Positions 22,915-35,800 of a stretch of 64,000 bases of DNA are shown here, one piece after another; the first letter of the stretch is position 1; each line of letters begins with the position of its first letter. A program made the translations under genes and the position numbers. The notes under the pieces were generated by a model. That model was not told the DNA's origin. It ran no database searches and saw nothing but the letters and a program-made list of their open reading frames with translations. Source of the DNA: Anaspis maculata (Eukaryota > Arthropoda > Insecta > Coleoptera > Scraptiidae); NCBI GenBank assembly GCA_949128115.1, contig OX421964.1:18686892-18750891 (forward strand). The letters run 5' to 3'.

Positions 22915-23405
22915 TTGATGTTACGAGCGGCAATCCCGTGCATTCGGGTAAACACGCGATCTTTCTGGATTATTCCATCCATCAGGTAGCGGTGTAGATA
23001 CAAGAGCGGTGCTCTGGACGTTTCCAGAAGTATACGCGATGGCTTGGCATTGAGAACATTTAACGCTCGATCGAGACACATCTGTCCATTTTGACGGAGA
23101 TGCAGACATTCCGGAGCACACGGGAAACACACGGAAGGTCTGTGATTATTCGGGAGTCGCCTAGAAAATCGTATGCCGGGCCACTATGGAAATTGCTGGA
23201 GGATGATGGAAAGTTTGGGAACACTATTCGTAGGCCTATATAAGGCATCAACCGTCAGCTCATGAGCAGTATTGAATTGGAATGCGAAGTGGTAGCGAGC
23301 GGATAAAAGCGAAGTATCTGCGATATATCTCCAAGTAGATAATTGTTGGCGTGTATTTATTGTAGTATGCAGTAATAAAGAGTGTGTGTTTTAAAATTGT
23401 CATTC
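22915..23405 (+). mobile_element. Possible solo LTR inside the foldback loop
   Basis: A unique-looking ~490-bp island begins near TGTTACGAGCGGCAATCCCG, has CTATATAAGG at about 23236, and AATAAAGAGTGTGTG near 23374, just before similarity to surrounding repeats resumes. Promoter-like and polyA-like signals about 140 bp apart are typical of an insect LTR. No partner LTR, internal region or convincing target duplication is visible, so this is an inference. Confidence 0.35.
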
Positions 23406-23439
23406 TTTCCTGCATTTTTTTTCCCTGAAAATAATGGTA

Positions 23440-23575
23440 TATTATTCAAAAAACGGGTAATGATTGCTTCTTACTCATGAGGATGCAGTTTGCCAACACG
23501 AGCCTTGACGAGTGTCGTAAAGCATCCGAATGAGTAATAGCCATTACCCGCGAGTAGAATACTATGCTTTATCCA
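23440..23575. repeat. Inverted repeat around 23.5 kb
   Basis: CGGGTAATGATTGCTTCTTACTCATGAGGATGC is mirrored by GCATCCGAATGAGTAATAGC...CATTACCCG. Arms are about 45 bp and imperfect. It is nested in the loop of the 21.2-24.6-kb foldback. Confidence 0.65.
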
Positions 23576-24595
23576 GTCTTATTGAAAAATGCAGTCATGT
23601 ATGCGCGTGATAATGCGTGCATTATTCAATAGGATTGGATAAAATATATATTTCGTTCATTTTTTTGCGGTTTTGACCTTTTTGGATTACTGTTTGGCAT
23701 TGATGGCACATTTCACTCTCCATGATATCATAATATCAAGATAATAGTTCATGTGCCTTCAACTCATTCTCACAATTATCAATTTTCCTCACCTATGTTT
23801 TCTCTCAATATTTTTTCTCTATTTTGTGGAAATTTCTTCTTTTCTGATTGAAACGTGATTTGTTTGTGTTTTGTATGATGTCTCCTTATCATCAGTATGC
23901 AATAATACACAGTTATTCCTTCCTGCATGTTTCTTTTTTTTTCATAAAAATAAATATTTTTAATTTTCTCGCTTTTTACGGTTTTGAGCACTTTTGATTT
24001 TTGTTTGACATTGATGGCACATTTCACTTTTGCATAAGATAATATGAAGGTGATATGATCATTTCAGCGCCATTAACTCGTCCTGACATTTATCAATTTT
24101 CGTCGCCAGAATTACGCGGAAAAAATTAGTTTTTTCAAAATTTGACTGTCTTCCGCATGGACTTGCAACTTGTCATTTTTTTCTTATATACATCAGAAGA
24201 GTAGTAATGTTGGAGGGTATGTACAATCTTGGTCAAAAAATTCCTTCATGGGGAAAAAAAATTAAAAAACTAAAAAATTGAAATTCATATTTTTTTTGAC
24301 TAGCAATCTTGATGTTTTGATGTGTTTTAGAAGCCCACTGTCAATATGTATACTGTACGTTTTTTTCAAATTTTTCCTTCTCCTAATTTTTGAGAAAATA
24401 ATTTTTTTCGAATTTTTGCATACTCCCGGGAGGGGGTCCCCCTGGTGGAGCTAGGGGGCTAATATTTGGTATGATGTATTCTAGTATCATGTAAAACGTG
24501 TGATGTGAATTTCAGTTGAATCCGAGCGGGGGCACTTTTCGGCCCCTTATCCTGCTATGGCCTTTCAAAATATTTTTTGCAGAAAGAATTTAGCT

Positions 24596-25112
24596 TTCTT
24601 CAATTTGATGTATCGCAAGTTAGGTGGTGTCATTTGAAATTCCAGAGTTGGGGTGAATGGGGGCGAGGGGGCTCAAGATAGAAATTCTTCAATGTATGTT
24701 TTAGATGTCCCCCTCGATATAAAAATCGACCTATTTTTGCTCAAAGACATTTTCACTAGGAATCGGGAGATATTATTGCAGGTGGACAGTTTTCAAATGA
24801 TCACCCGGTATACAGTACCTACATGGTATCGGAAAAAACTGTTTTGTTGATGAGACACCCTGTACATTCGAATTACAATCGATTTAGCTTTGCGTTCTGA
24901 ACACAAATACCGGGTGATCATTTGAAAACTATCCACCTGCAATAACTCCCGGTTCCTAGTCAGTATTTCTTCGAGCAAAAACAGGTCGATTTTTATATCG
25001 AGGGGGACATCTCTAAAACATACATTGGCAATTTTATATCTTCAGCCCCCTTGCCCCCAACTTTGAAATTTCAAGTGACAACCTATACCTTGCAATACAA
25101 CAAATTGAAGAG
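24596..25112. repeat. Foldback repeat, ~215-bp arms
   Basis: The left arm (about 24596-24815) includes GTCCCCCTCGATATAAAAAT and GATCACCCGGTA. The right arm (about 24899-25112) is its diverged complement (TACCGGGTGATC, then ATTTTTATATCGAGGGGGAC). The centre contains ACACCCTGTA. Confidence 0.8.
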
Positions 25113-26811
25113 AGATCATTTCTCTTTTTGAAAAAAACATTTTGTGGGAGGTGGATTTTGATATCACCCACACTTGAACAGGGTCCATATTCAGCAGTCC
25201 ACGGCGAAATCAGCTCACAGCTCAAATATCCCACCGGAGAAAGGTCCACGACTCATTTATCCCCGAGTTCTGCTACCGCGAAGACATCCACTGCTAAAAC
25301 GATCCACCGGAAAAAAGTCCACCACGCATTTATCCACTGTCAGGTGACTTCGTCCATGGACATTGCAAAACTAGGAACTTGGAAATGCCAACTGTCGGCA
25401 TTTAGTCGGCGGTAACCTCCCTCCCTACCCCCTTATGATTTTGTCCCTGGAGAGCATTCCATTCAAAAATGACTTGTGAAGTTGTGGCACTGAAATTTGC
25501 AAATTTCACTGTTAGATGACTGTTAGAAAACGAGCAATTGTCGAGTAATATTATGGACAAGAAATAAACTGCTGCTATTTTTCATGCTGATATCATTATG
25601 CTTATGCAACCAAACACACACTCAACAGACCATCTACTAGTTTTGAAATGTCTATGGGTGTAGGCGGCAGATTTCGAAAAAAAATTGTTCAGAAAGAGAA
25701 ATCAATATTTCCTCATCTGATGTACTTATATCACAAAGTAGAAGGTATTGTCATTTAAGATTTTTAAGGAGAGGTGGGGGGAGCGAAGGGGTGAATTTGG
25801 GTGGCAACGAGGGGTGGCAATTTTTCTTCCATAGAAAATTTTCTCTTTCGATATTATGCAGGATGACGTTTAGTGGACTGAAGAGAATTGAGAGGTCAAT
25901 AATAGTAAATTGTACACTCAGAGAAGTTTAGGAAGAAAGGGGGTGGATATGTTCTGTAGGCACGGATTCTGTAGGTTGGTTGCTGCGTTGTCATAATCTG
26001 ATTCTTTCTTTATGTTTTTCGCAGCCTGCTGTTGAAATTCTGTAATCTCGTCTGTAATGGTAATAAAGTAATGGGGTGGGGTTTATAAATTTTCATTTAC
26101 ATTTTTCGAACTAAATAGTCTAATTTAGTCCATTTAGTTCCCGACTTCCCGCAAAAAAATCATTCATTGTCATCTCTGCGTTCACTTTGGCAGTTCGTCT
26201 TCGTTGTCGTTCGCGAACTGATGGTATCTCGGCGGTCGGCGGATTGTTTCATAGACGATTGTTTTTTGTGGTCCGTGGTTCGCACCCTCTGGTTCGCACT
26301 TGTAAGTACTTTGTTTGTCCATGAGTGCCGGTGTGCAGTGCTCAAGTGTTAGTGTTCAACTCGACCTTAGTCCTCAACTAGGAACCATTACAATGATATA
26401 ATATACCTACCCATTCAATTCATGGCGGTCCAGCACTGTTGGTAAGTACTTAGTCTAAAGGTACCTAGGTACTTAACCTCTATATATTACTACCTACCTC
26501 GTTTACTTCAAAGAACAACTTATTTAGTCTCGATATTTTCAGTTGGAGTTGAACTTTCGTTTAATTAAATTTCAAGAAAAACTTGGTTTGGACCGGCACG
26601 AGGACCGGTATTTTCATCTCCAGATAAGTTTGCCTGGAAGTTGAATACAGGGTGTTCGTGTTCCGCAATTAATGTGCAATAGCCTCGGCCATAGCTCAAT
26701 GGCAGATAGAGGACTTTGAGGCAAGTCAAGATCAGCAAGGAATTTTTTTTTTGCCAATGGTTACAGAGATACAGGGTGTTTCATAAGTTTGTTCCAAATA
26801 TTTAAAGGGCG
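25113..26811. other. Intergenic, nothing coding recognised
   Basis: The stretch holds GTCCAC-type short repeats (about 25190-25350) and several ACAGGGTG motifs (about 26645, 26771), which recur at the edges of dispersed repeats in this window. At 26280-26310 the sequence CACTTGTAAGTAC resembles a splice donor, but I find no exon attached. Confidence 0.45.
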
Positions 26812-27603
26812 ATACAGGGTGGTGAAAATTTCGATGCTCACCATTGGTATCCTGGAAACGGTAAGAGATACGAGGTCGGTTAAATTAGAAAAAAGTTGCG
26901 CATTTTTGTGGCGATTGACAATCTGAAAAGAAACTTTGAATATTTTGATTGGTTTACGATTTATCACAAAAAAACTGAAAATTTTGATTTCAGAAATTAT
27001 TCTTTATCTTTCCAACCACTCAAGCTATTTCAATCAAACTTGATAGTTTTATGTTTTTGATCACTCCGAGTCGATCAACGTTAACAGAAATTTTCCAGGC
27101 CTTCTAGATGTCAAATTATGATAGTCAACTTTTGTTTTTCTTATGGCCGCCATATTGGATTTTTGCACTAATAGATAGAGAAAAAAATTAGCTTCCCGAA
27201 TGAGTATCCAACATGTTCTTTTTATGACATTTTAAGCGTCAAATTTTGAAATTTTTTCAAATCATTGACAAAATCAGGAATGCTTTGAAAAACAATTGAA
27301 ATATTATCAATAACAACAACAAAAAAGTGACAGATGGTGTGCAATTGACGTATCTAACTTCTTGATCGTGTTTTGTGCTTGTTTGTACCGGTAGTTCATA
27401 AATTGAATGGGTCAAGGGTGTCTGTGAGTTCAAAAACGTCTATCGGAACTAGCATCGTTTTTGTTAAAGTTTGACAAATTTATTAGAAAAGGAGTAAGGA
27501 TCACCTTAGTTTCGACAGACGTTTTTGAATTCACAGGCACCCTTGACTTATTTAATATATGAGCTCTCGGTACAAACAAGCACAAAACACGATTAAGAAG
27601 TTA

Positions 27604-27739
27604 CGGCTCGATACCAAGTTGGGGCTGAGACCGCCGTAAGTGCCGTTACCATAGCAACGGCGGATACCAACCAATCAGACCGCGCTGTATTTGGCGAACG
27701 CCGTCCCAAACTTCGCGCCTGCAACTTGGTATCGAGCCC
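27604..27739. mobile_element. PIF/Harbinger-like MITE, copy 2
   Basis: The element is 136 bp with ends CGGCTCGATACCAAGTTG and the complement of CAACTTGGTATCGAGCCC. TTA duplications lie at 27601-27603 and 27740-27742. It has the same interior as the 8212-8337 element in reverse orientation. It sits inside the left arm of the 26.8-30.0-kb foldback, so it arrived after that element formed. Confidence 0.8.
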
Positions 27740-29944
27740 TTAGATACGTCGATACGTCAATTGAACACAATCTGTACAGTCTACTATCGTGCGGTGATGC
27801 CCCGGGAAAAAGGATGAAACGAGAAAGCCATCGAAATAAAACTACATCGTTACTGAAAAACCCCCACAGAAAAACCTGCTAACCTAGTACACGGTTCGGC
27901 CAAATGTGAAATAGCGAAAAAAATTGTCCACCAAATCTAACACCGTAGCTTGATTCTTTATTATTTTCTGATCCAGAAAAACCCAATTTCAAAATAATTC
28001 ATCGGTGAATTTGTCCTGTGGACAATTTAATTGTTTTTTTTAATTTTAGTGAGTTTTTCTCATGTTCATTCTTTGAGGCCCATGTGCAACTTGACGTTAA
28101 AATATAGTGGTTGGTGCCAAATTGTTCCTTGGACCATGATGAGCAAGAATCGCGATGGTGGACATCTGAGACTCACGACTGCGCAGCCGGAGGGGGGAGA
28201 TGGCAGGGAACGTGCTGAAGAAGAGATAACATTTTTTTAACTCATGAACCGAAAGAGGTAGAATTATCAAATATGGCATACATGCTCACTATTTTACGCC
28301 AATGAAGTTGCAGCAAACAGTTTTCGAAAATATCGAAACGTTTCAGAAAAATCTTGATGAACTTATTCTTCTTCTGAGAATGTTATCAATAAAATCCAAA
28401 TTATTGACGAATTTGAAAGATAAAAAGGTACAACTTACCCAAGTTAGGTTAGTGCTCGGGTTAGTGGCTGCTTTGGCGAGAAAAATGGTCATTTTGGTGT
28501 CTCACGTGAATCTGCACAAGACTAGTGTCACATGATGGCTCATTATGAACCGGCAACGGACGGCTTTTATCATCAAATGTATTAGTTTTTGAAGTCACCT
28601 ACCAAAACTGTTGAATACAAGTTGAAAGGTTATCTGTTGGGAGTTATTTGAACTAAATAGTGCTCATTTTCCACAAAAAAATCCATCAAAAACGAATTCC
28701 TGATAGACATAACAAAGCTCTTCGGGGAGACCAATGGCCAAGAATGACCGAAAAAGTCACGTAGGTAGGTGAATAATGGGGTCTTGTTTCCTGAAATAGA
28801 AGACCAAGGGATTTTCACCAATATGCATATATTTCCAACACCTCTAGCTGCCAAAAATATTATTGTGTAGTTTTTTTGTATGTTTTCAACAGTAAAATTT
28901 TCAAAAAAAAAAGTTCAATTGAGATCTCTCTGGAATGGTTCAGTATTTTCAAAAATGGTTTACTGCGTTATCAATGGCGTAAAATAGCGAGCTCGTATGC
29001 GATATTTCATAATTCCAACTCTTTTGGTTCATGAGTTAACATTTTTTATCTCTTCTTTAACACGTTTCCTGCCCCCTCCCCTCCTTCGGCTGCCCAGTCG
29101 CGAATCTTAGATGTCCACCATCGTGATACTTGTTTGTCATGGTCCAAGAAACAATTTGGCACCAATCACTATACTTTAACTAAACGTTGCAGATGGGTCT
29201 CAAAAAATGAACATAAGAAAACCTACTGGGATAAATGAAATTTGTAATTAATTGCCCACAGGACAAATTCACCGATAAATTATTTTGAAATTGGGTTTTT
29301 CTGGATCGGAAAATAATAAAGAATCAAGCTACGGTGTTAGATTTGGTGGACAATTTTTTTCGCTATTTCACATTTTGCCGAACCGTGAGTAGTTGATGCA
29401 AGGCAAAAAAAAACACGATTAAGAAGTGAGATACATCAATTGCACACCATCTGTCACTTTTTTGTTGTTGCTATTGATAATATTCCAATTGTTTTTCAAA
29501 GCATTCCCGATTTTGTCAATAATTTACGAAAATTTCAAAATTTGACGCTAAAAATGTCATAGAAAGAACATGTTGGTTAGTTATTCGGAAAGCTAATTTT
29601 TTTCTCTATCTATTAATGCAAAAATCCAATATGGCGGCCATGAGAAAAACAAAAGTTGACTATCATAATTTGACATCTAGAAGACCTGGAAAATTTTTGC
29701 CAACGTTGATCGACTCGGAGTGATCAAAAACATAAAACTACCAAGTTTGATTGGAATAGTTTGAATGGTTGAAAAGATGAAAAATAATTTCTGAAATCAA
29801 AATTTTCAGTTTTTTCGTGATCAATCGTAAACCAATCAAAATATTCAAAGTTTCTTCCCAGATTCTCAATCGCCACAAAAATGCGCAACTTTTTTCTAAT
29901 TTAACCGACCTCGTTTATCTTATCTCTTACCGTACCCACCTCGG

Positions 29945-29987
29945 TACCCACCGTACCGTACCGTACCGTACCGTACTCTTACCGTTT
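29945..29987. repeat. Pentanucleotide repeat (ACCGT)n
   Basis: Four to five consecutive ACCGT units, with flanking imperfect copies, in the right arm of the foldback. The left arm has only a single GTAAGAG-type match there, so the expansion postdates the foldback. Confidence 0.8.
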
Positions 29988-30031
29988 CCAAGATACCAAT
30001 GGTGAGCATAAAAATTTTCACCACCCTGTAT

Positions 30032-31299
30032 ATCTGCAACGGTTTGAGATTATCTGTTGAAATTTATCAGCGACATCCCTCAGTTAGAGCTTGTCACAAT
30101 GCCACATGGAGCCAAAAAAAATTCCAGGTACGGACTTGAAAAAATTTGCTCCTTTAATTTTTGCCAGAAAAGCACATTTTCTGATGACATTTCTAAAAAT
30201 CTCTTGGCAGATTCGGAAAGCTTAGAAAAAATGCTATACGAAGAGCCAATAAAATTTAACGGCACACCTAAGTCATTCTGGCTAAAACAATTCAAAAACA
30301 ATCACCGCACTAAAACTTTGACCAGACTACTACCATTGTCTACTACCTTAGCCGAGACCTTAGCCCGGACCCGGACGTTAAACTCGAGGTTAAACTCCAA
30401 TATAGTGGATGTTCTGGACTTTCTAGTTTTACTCAAGCAATGCCGCTTTGCATGCGTGTTGCTGGAATTCCCCTGGACCGATTAAGATAGGTAGCTACTG
30501 GCGCCAATGGTGCAAGCGCCGCATACAGGGGGAAACAGAAAAAATAAACTGCATTTTTTTTTATCTGATGAACCAAAGCAGACGAAACTTTGCAAATCAC
30601 ATTGTATGTAAGTTAATCCATGCTTATTATGTGAGAGCAGCAAACGATTATGCTGCAAGAACGGCCAAAAAAGTTTAACGGGCTACCTAATAAGCTGTTT
30701 TGGCAACAAGAATCCAAAAAATATCACCGCTAAAACTTCAACCAGACTTTCCTAGCTATTTAATAAACAGCGAGACCTTTTCAGACATGACCGAGGACAT
30801 GACATAATTAAAGGCAAAAATAAAATTTATAAATCTACTCTCGAATCTACTAGAAACTTATTACTGCGGATTCCACCAAAAGTTTTTATAAGCAAGTCAA
30901 CTTTAATTTTTGGTGGAAGCCGCAGTTGAAACTGGAACAGAATAGTACCTACGGCCTCGAGTACGGTGGTTAGTCAAACCTACCTTGCATTTTATTCTAG
31001 AGCATTCAGATTTGGCACAGTTGCCGCACATACCCCCCTCTTTCTCTTGAGGAGTGGAAACAAGGTTGCAACCCCGGAAGAGCAGCGGGTTGCCTACCTA
31101 ACAGGGGTAGATTTCAAAACCTCAACAAATCGTCCGTTTTGGTGACTTCTGACTTCTATGGACAAGGATCGGTCCCCCACTTGACATTTACTAGTTTAAG
31201 GCATATGTCAACCTTGGCGATTGGTCGTGAAAGCGGCTTGTGTACCTTTCAGGAACACAAACAAATAATACCGAAATCGTAGTGTTTCTATCACAATTT
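30032..31299. other. Intergenic; dispersed repeat shared with 39.77-39.90 kb
   Basis: The segment about 30030-30150 (GCAACGGTTTGAG, then CAGCGACATCCCT) occurs inverted at about 39770-39900. An open frame at 30057-30485 (+, 142 codons) runs through this repeat and shows no domain, so I do not call it a gene. Confidence 0.5.
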
Positions 31300-32150
31300 T
31301 CAATAACTCAAAATAACTCAGTTATTTTTCAAGATTTTCGGGTGGAATTCGGTATGTAGTACCATAGAGAGTAAGGTCAGGAAGAGAATGCCATGTGCTG
31401 CCACCGTCCTTGCCTGCTATATTCGAAAATACGACGGTCAACTGTTTTTCTCCTTATGGCCGCCATTTTGAATTCGCCATTATTAAATAACTGGAAAATC
31501 AACTGGCAATACAAATCATGGTTTTGAGGGATAATCCAAATGCAAAAATAACTATACCCAGTGAGCAATTCGAGGAGCAACTTGTCTTTAATTGACCAAA
31601 AAGAGCTGTTGGACTGTTGGACACATTTTCAGGAGATTCACAGAGCTTTAGCGCCCACCATGGTCAAAATGACCATTGGATAGATGAAGGAGGCTGTTAA
31701 AAATCACCCTTTATCTTTTTCGAAGTGTGATCCAAACCATTTTGATTCAAGTTCAGTCTTTTCTGAAATAGACTGGTAATATTCTGAAAAAATGGGTACT
31801 TAGTTCACTAAAAAATGTCATACTCTCAGTCATACTTTTAAATAGCCGGAATTATAGTGAACTGAAGAGGATTTAGTCACTGGGAATGGTTATTTTTGCA
31901 TTAAGATTATTGCCCATGACCATTATTATTAGTACAGTTCATTTCCTCACTTATTATTCAATGATGGGTGACTTCAAGATGGCGGCCATGAGAAGAAAAA
32001 CAGTTCACTGTCATATTTCCGAAGATAGTGGACAGAACCGAGGGCAACGCATGACAGTTCATTCTTGACATTACTCTTCAAGGGGCTACCAAATTTCACT
32101 AAAATATCTTGGGAAATCACCCCGGAAATCACTGAATCATTGAAAAATGT
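31300..32150. repeat. Foldback repeat, ~280-bp arms
   Basis: The left arm (about 31300-31580) contains TATGGCCGCCATTTTGAAT; the right arm (about 31865-32150) contains the matching GATGGCGGCCATGAG. Arms are diverged with small indels. The centre is about 280 bp. Confidence 0.75.
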
Positions 32151-32745
32151 GAATTTTCATGAAACTGACCACCAATTTCAAATTCAAATTTGGAATGAGC
32201 TGATTAGACTATGATGGGTGAATAATTCTCATTGGAAGGCCCTCAGATGGCACATCAGGCTTGGGCTTGTCTGCCTGAGCTTCAGCATATTACAGATATA
32301 GACTTGAAATCTGACATACAGATGCAGTAAGGGTCCTAAATCAAGTTTTGCATAATTTGATGACGATGTCTGGAGTAGAAACAAACATTTAATAAGAAAC
32401 CAGCAATGTATTCTTGAGATTTAACAGCAATTAGCTTCCTAGCCTCGTTCCTAGCTCTACCTTTTGGATTTTTCCATCACCTTGGGAACCTAACCTGTCA
32501 CTTGTTCTATAGGCCCGACAATGGATGCAGGATGCTTGCTCAACGCCTAACTCAATAAAAAAATTTCATCAATTTCCAAATCGATTCCTTTCCCTCCCGA
32601 AGGGACCTCGGAAGGGACACTTCGATCTAAATCATTATTGACGTCTCTGGATACCGCCAGGAAAGTTTTGTGTCGCCCCACAACAGATTTTTTATCAATA
32701 TAATCAACAAAACAATTCAACAAATCAATAAATGAATAAATAATC
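32151..32745. other. Downstream flank of the odorant receptor gene
   Basis: I see no gene. The minus-strand AATAAA at 32751-32746 lies just above and probably ends the receptor mRNA. Confidence 0.45.
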
Positions 32746-32871
32746 TTTATTGCTTCTTAAAACGCTAGTTTTTTAGCAAAAGTTTTCGGTAGGTACATTT
32801 ATAATGAAGTGAAAGTCAACAAATCAATATATTTTACAGTTCGGCCCAAGCAAAAAATGTATCCAATTTTG

Positions 32872-35800
32872 TCAGGCTTTGCTGTACATCCTCTTCATGA
32901 CGGCGAAATACGAATAGCTCGAACGTAAAATCTGAAATCAATTCCAATATGAACTTTCATTTCTAACATCTACGCATCAAAATTTCCAGGTGAGACTTAC
33001 GTTCATCAGAGTGACCAGAGACAACGTGACCAAGTTTCCGGAAGTCAAAATGACCGGTTTCTTGGTCCTTTCCAAGAATATCATCATTATCCTCCTGATT
33101 CTCACTTCAGACTCGTACCAGTTAGATAGATAGAACAGTTTGTCGATTTCGTTGCTCTGTAACAATTAAATAAAAATACAGATGTTTCTATTGCACAAAA
33201 ACATGCCTAATTGCCGGTTAGCTTTTAACCGAAGGTTAGAGAGCCACTCAGTCACTCACCGTAGTCATTATGTCGTGACCGTACCAGCAGTACATTCCGA
33301 TTTGCCACATCATGCATGAAAAATACAAAATTATGAACAGGAACTGGGCGCTGGCTATTGGCGTCTGAAAATTGCAGAAAATGAACTTTTTTTTGTGTAT
33401 GTTCTAAATTAGAAGTAATAATGGTACTTACGACAGTGATTTGGAAACCTGACATGCAAATGATGATTATGCTTGAGAAAAACTGCATGAATATGCCGAC
33501 CGTGAACAAGCTCTCGATGCTTTTGACGAAGCTGAAAGTTTTTTGTATCTCAATTTTGTCTGGCTATCTACGCGATTTGAATTGATTTTTTCCGCCACAA
33601 GATGGCCGCCAAATGCGGATTGACATGAGTGATAACCGAACTGCCAATGGCGTCCAAGGAACAACAATGGCAACGCCCATCCATGCCGCTTTTGACAGCC
33701 ATGTTGTGGGGTGGGGGATTAATTCAAATCGCGACAGCACTGGCTTAGGTTACAGGAAGAGGTGCCCAATAAAAGTTATGTTAAACAATTATCCATGTTA
33801 CTAGTAATTTGGCCTGTTCCAAAACACCGCGGCGAACGGCTGACTTGATTCAGAATCGGCACCCGGTCCGTTAATCGAGATGCGGTGTAGAAAAACGTGT
33901 TTCCAAAGAAAAGTCCCCCAGCTTTTCAACGAGCCTACTCCGAGAGGAAATGTTTGAGTGCTTTTCAAGCTGTTATTTGTGAAATTTTCAAATAAAAATT
34001 TTGAAAATAAATATTTTTGGAAAATTGGAAAATTAGAGGACGCTGTTAGTTCCCAAGTTTTGTCTTGTAGCTTATAAGCTTGAAATCTAGCGATTAGTTA
34101 CGTCAAGCGAGTGTTTTTTGTATCAATTTTAAATCAACAAAGCTCAGTTTACACAACAAAATAAGATTGTGAAAGCCTTGTTTACGCCTTCAGCGAGTGC
34201 CAGTTGCTTAAATAAGTTAAAAATGAAACTGTGAACGTGACTCTAGATCTCTAGTTCTAGTGATGCGTTCACGTCTAGCGTGTGCTTTTTGTAGCAATTT
34301 TGGATCAATAAAGCACGGTTTACACAACAAGATGAGACTGTGAAAGCCTCGGCTTACACAACTCAATGAGATTGTGAAAGCCTCGTCAACGTCTTCAACG
34401 AGTGCCAGTTGCTTAAGTAAGTTTAAAATGAAACTGTGAACGTGACTTTAAAGCTCTAGTTCTAGCAGTGATGCGTTCACGTCAAGCGTGCGCTTTTTGT
34501 AGCAATTTTGAATCAATATAGCTCGGTTTACACAACTTAATAAGATTGTGAAAGCCTTGTTTACGCCTTCAACGAGTGCCAGTTGCTTGAATAAGTTTCA
34601 AATGAAGCTGTGAACTAGAGCTTGAGCTCTAATGATTTGTTCACTTCCGGCGGGTGCTTGTTGTAGCAATTTTGAATCAATAAAGCAAGGTTTACACAAC
34701 AAAATAAGATTATGAAAGCCTTGTTTACGCCTTCAACGAGTGCCAGTTGCTTGAATAAGTCTAAATGGATCTGTAAACGTGACTTCAAGGCTTCAGTTCT
34801 AGTGATTTTGTCCACGTCAAGCGATTGCTTTTTGTAGCAATTTTGAATCAATAAAGCTCGGTTTAGACAATAAAATAAGATTGCGAAAGCGTTGCTTACG
34901 CCTTCAGCGAGTGTCAGTTGCTTGAGTAAGCTTAAAATGAAACTGTGAACCTGACTTTAGAGCTCTAGTTCTAGCAGTGATGCGTTCACGTCAAGCGTGT
35001 GCTTTTTGTAGCAATTTTGAATCAATAAAGCACGGCATAAAGCATAAAGCAAAATGTGATTTTGAAAGCCCTGTTTACGCCTTCAGCGAGTGCCAGTTGC
35101 TTGAATAAGCTTAAAATGAAACTGTGAACGTGACTTCCGAGCTCTAGCTCTAGTGATGCGTTCACGTCAAGCGTGTGCTTTTTGTAGCAATTTTGAATCA
35201 ATAGAGCACCGTTTACACAACAAAACGAGATTGCGAAAGCCTTGTTCACGCTCCAGCGAGTGCCAGTTGCTTGATTAAGTGCAAAATGAAACTGTGAACG
35301 TGATATAAGAGCTTCAATTCTAGTGATTCGTTCACGTCAAGCGAGTGCTTTTTGTAGCATGTTCGAATCAATATAGCTCGGCTTACACAATACACAACTC
35401 AATGAGATTGTGAAAGCCTTGTTCACGCCTTCAACGAGTGCTAGTTGCTTGAATAAGTTTAAAATGAAACTGTGAACTAAAGCTTGAGTTCTAGTGATTT
35501 GGTCACTTCCAGCGGGTGCTTTTTGTAGTAATTTCGAATCAATAAAGCACGGTTTACACAGCAAAATGTGATTGTGGAAGTCTTGTTCACGCCTTGAACG
35601 AGTGCCAGTTGCTGGAATAAGTGCACAATGAAACTGTGAACGTGACTTTAGCGCTTCAGTTCTAGTAATCCGTTCACGTAAAGCGAGTGCGTGAACGTTA
35701 CGGTTTATACAACGCAGTGATATTGTGAAAGAAAGCCATATTTACGCCTTTTTCATTCGTTTATTTAACGTCGGCCTATTTCCGCAACGGGGCCTAACAC

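Larger units (their letters stand above)
21213..24565. mobile_element. 3.35-kb foldback element with asymmetric arms
   Basis: The outer ends are AAAAGGCCATAGCAGGATAA at 21213 and its complement ending at 24565. The right arm (about 23665-24565) mirrors the left, but the left arm carries an extra tandem duplication: units 21611-22014 and 22015-22423 are nearly identical (~405 bp), followed by a diverged third unit to about 22610. The loop (about 22610-23660) holds an LTR-like island and a smaller inverted repeat. I see no transposase. Confidence 0.85.
26812..30031. mobile_element. 3.2-kb foldback element (giant palindrome)
   Basis: The outer ends are ATACAGGGTGGTGAAAATTT at 26812 and its complement ending at 30031. 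The left arm runs to about 28302 and the right arm starts at about 28975, with a ~670-bp centre. The left arm is interrupted at about 27378-27890 by later insertions, including a TTA-flanked MITE. The arms share ATGGCGGCCAT-type and GTGTTAGATTTGGTGG segments. No long open frame or transposase is present. Confidence 0.85.

Noticed and set aside
22915..23405. Target-site duplication ATTGT around the LTR-like island
   Set aside because: The candidate does not leave TG...CA ends and could be chance in AT-rich DNA, so no duplication is claimed.
30057..30485. 142-codon plus-strand open frame
   Set aside because: Its first part is a dispersed repeat also found inverted at 39.77-39.90 kb; no domain is visible.
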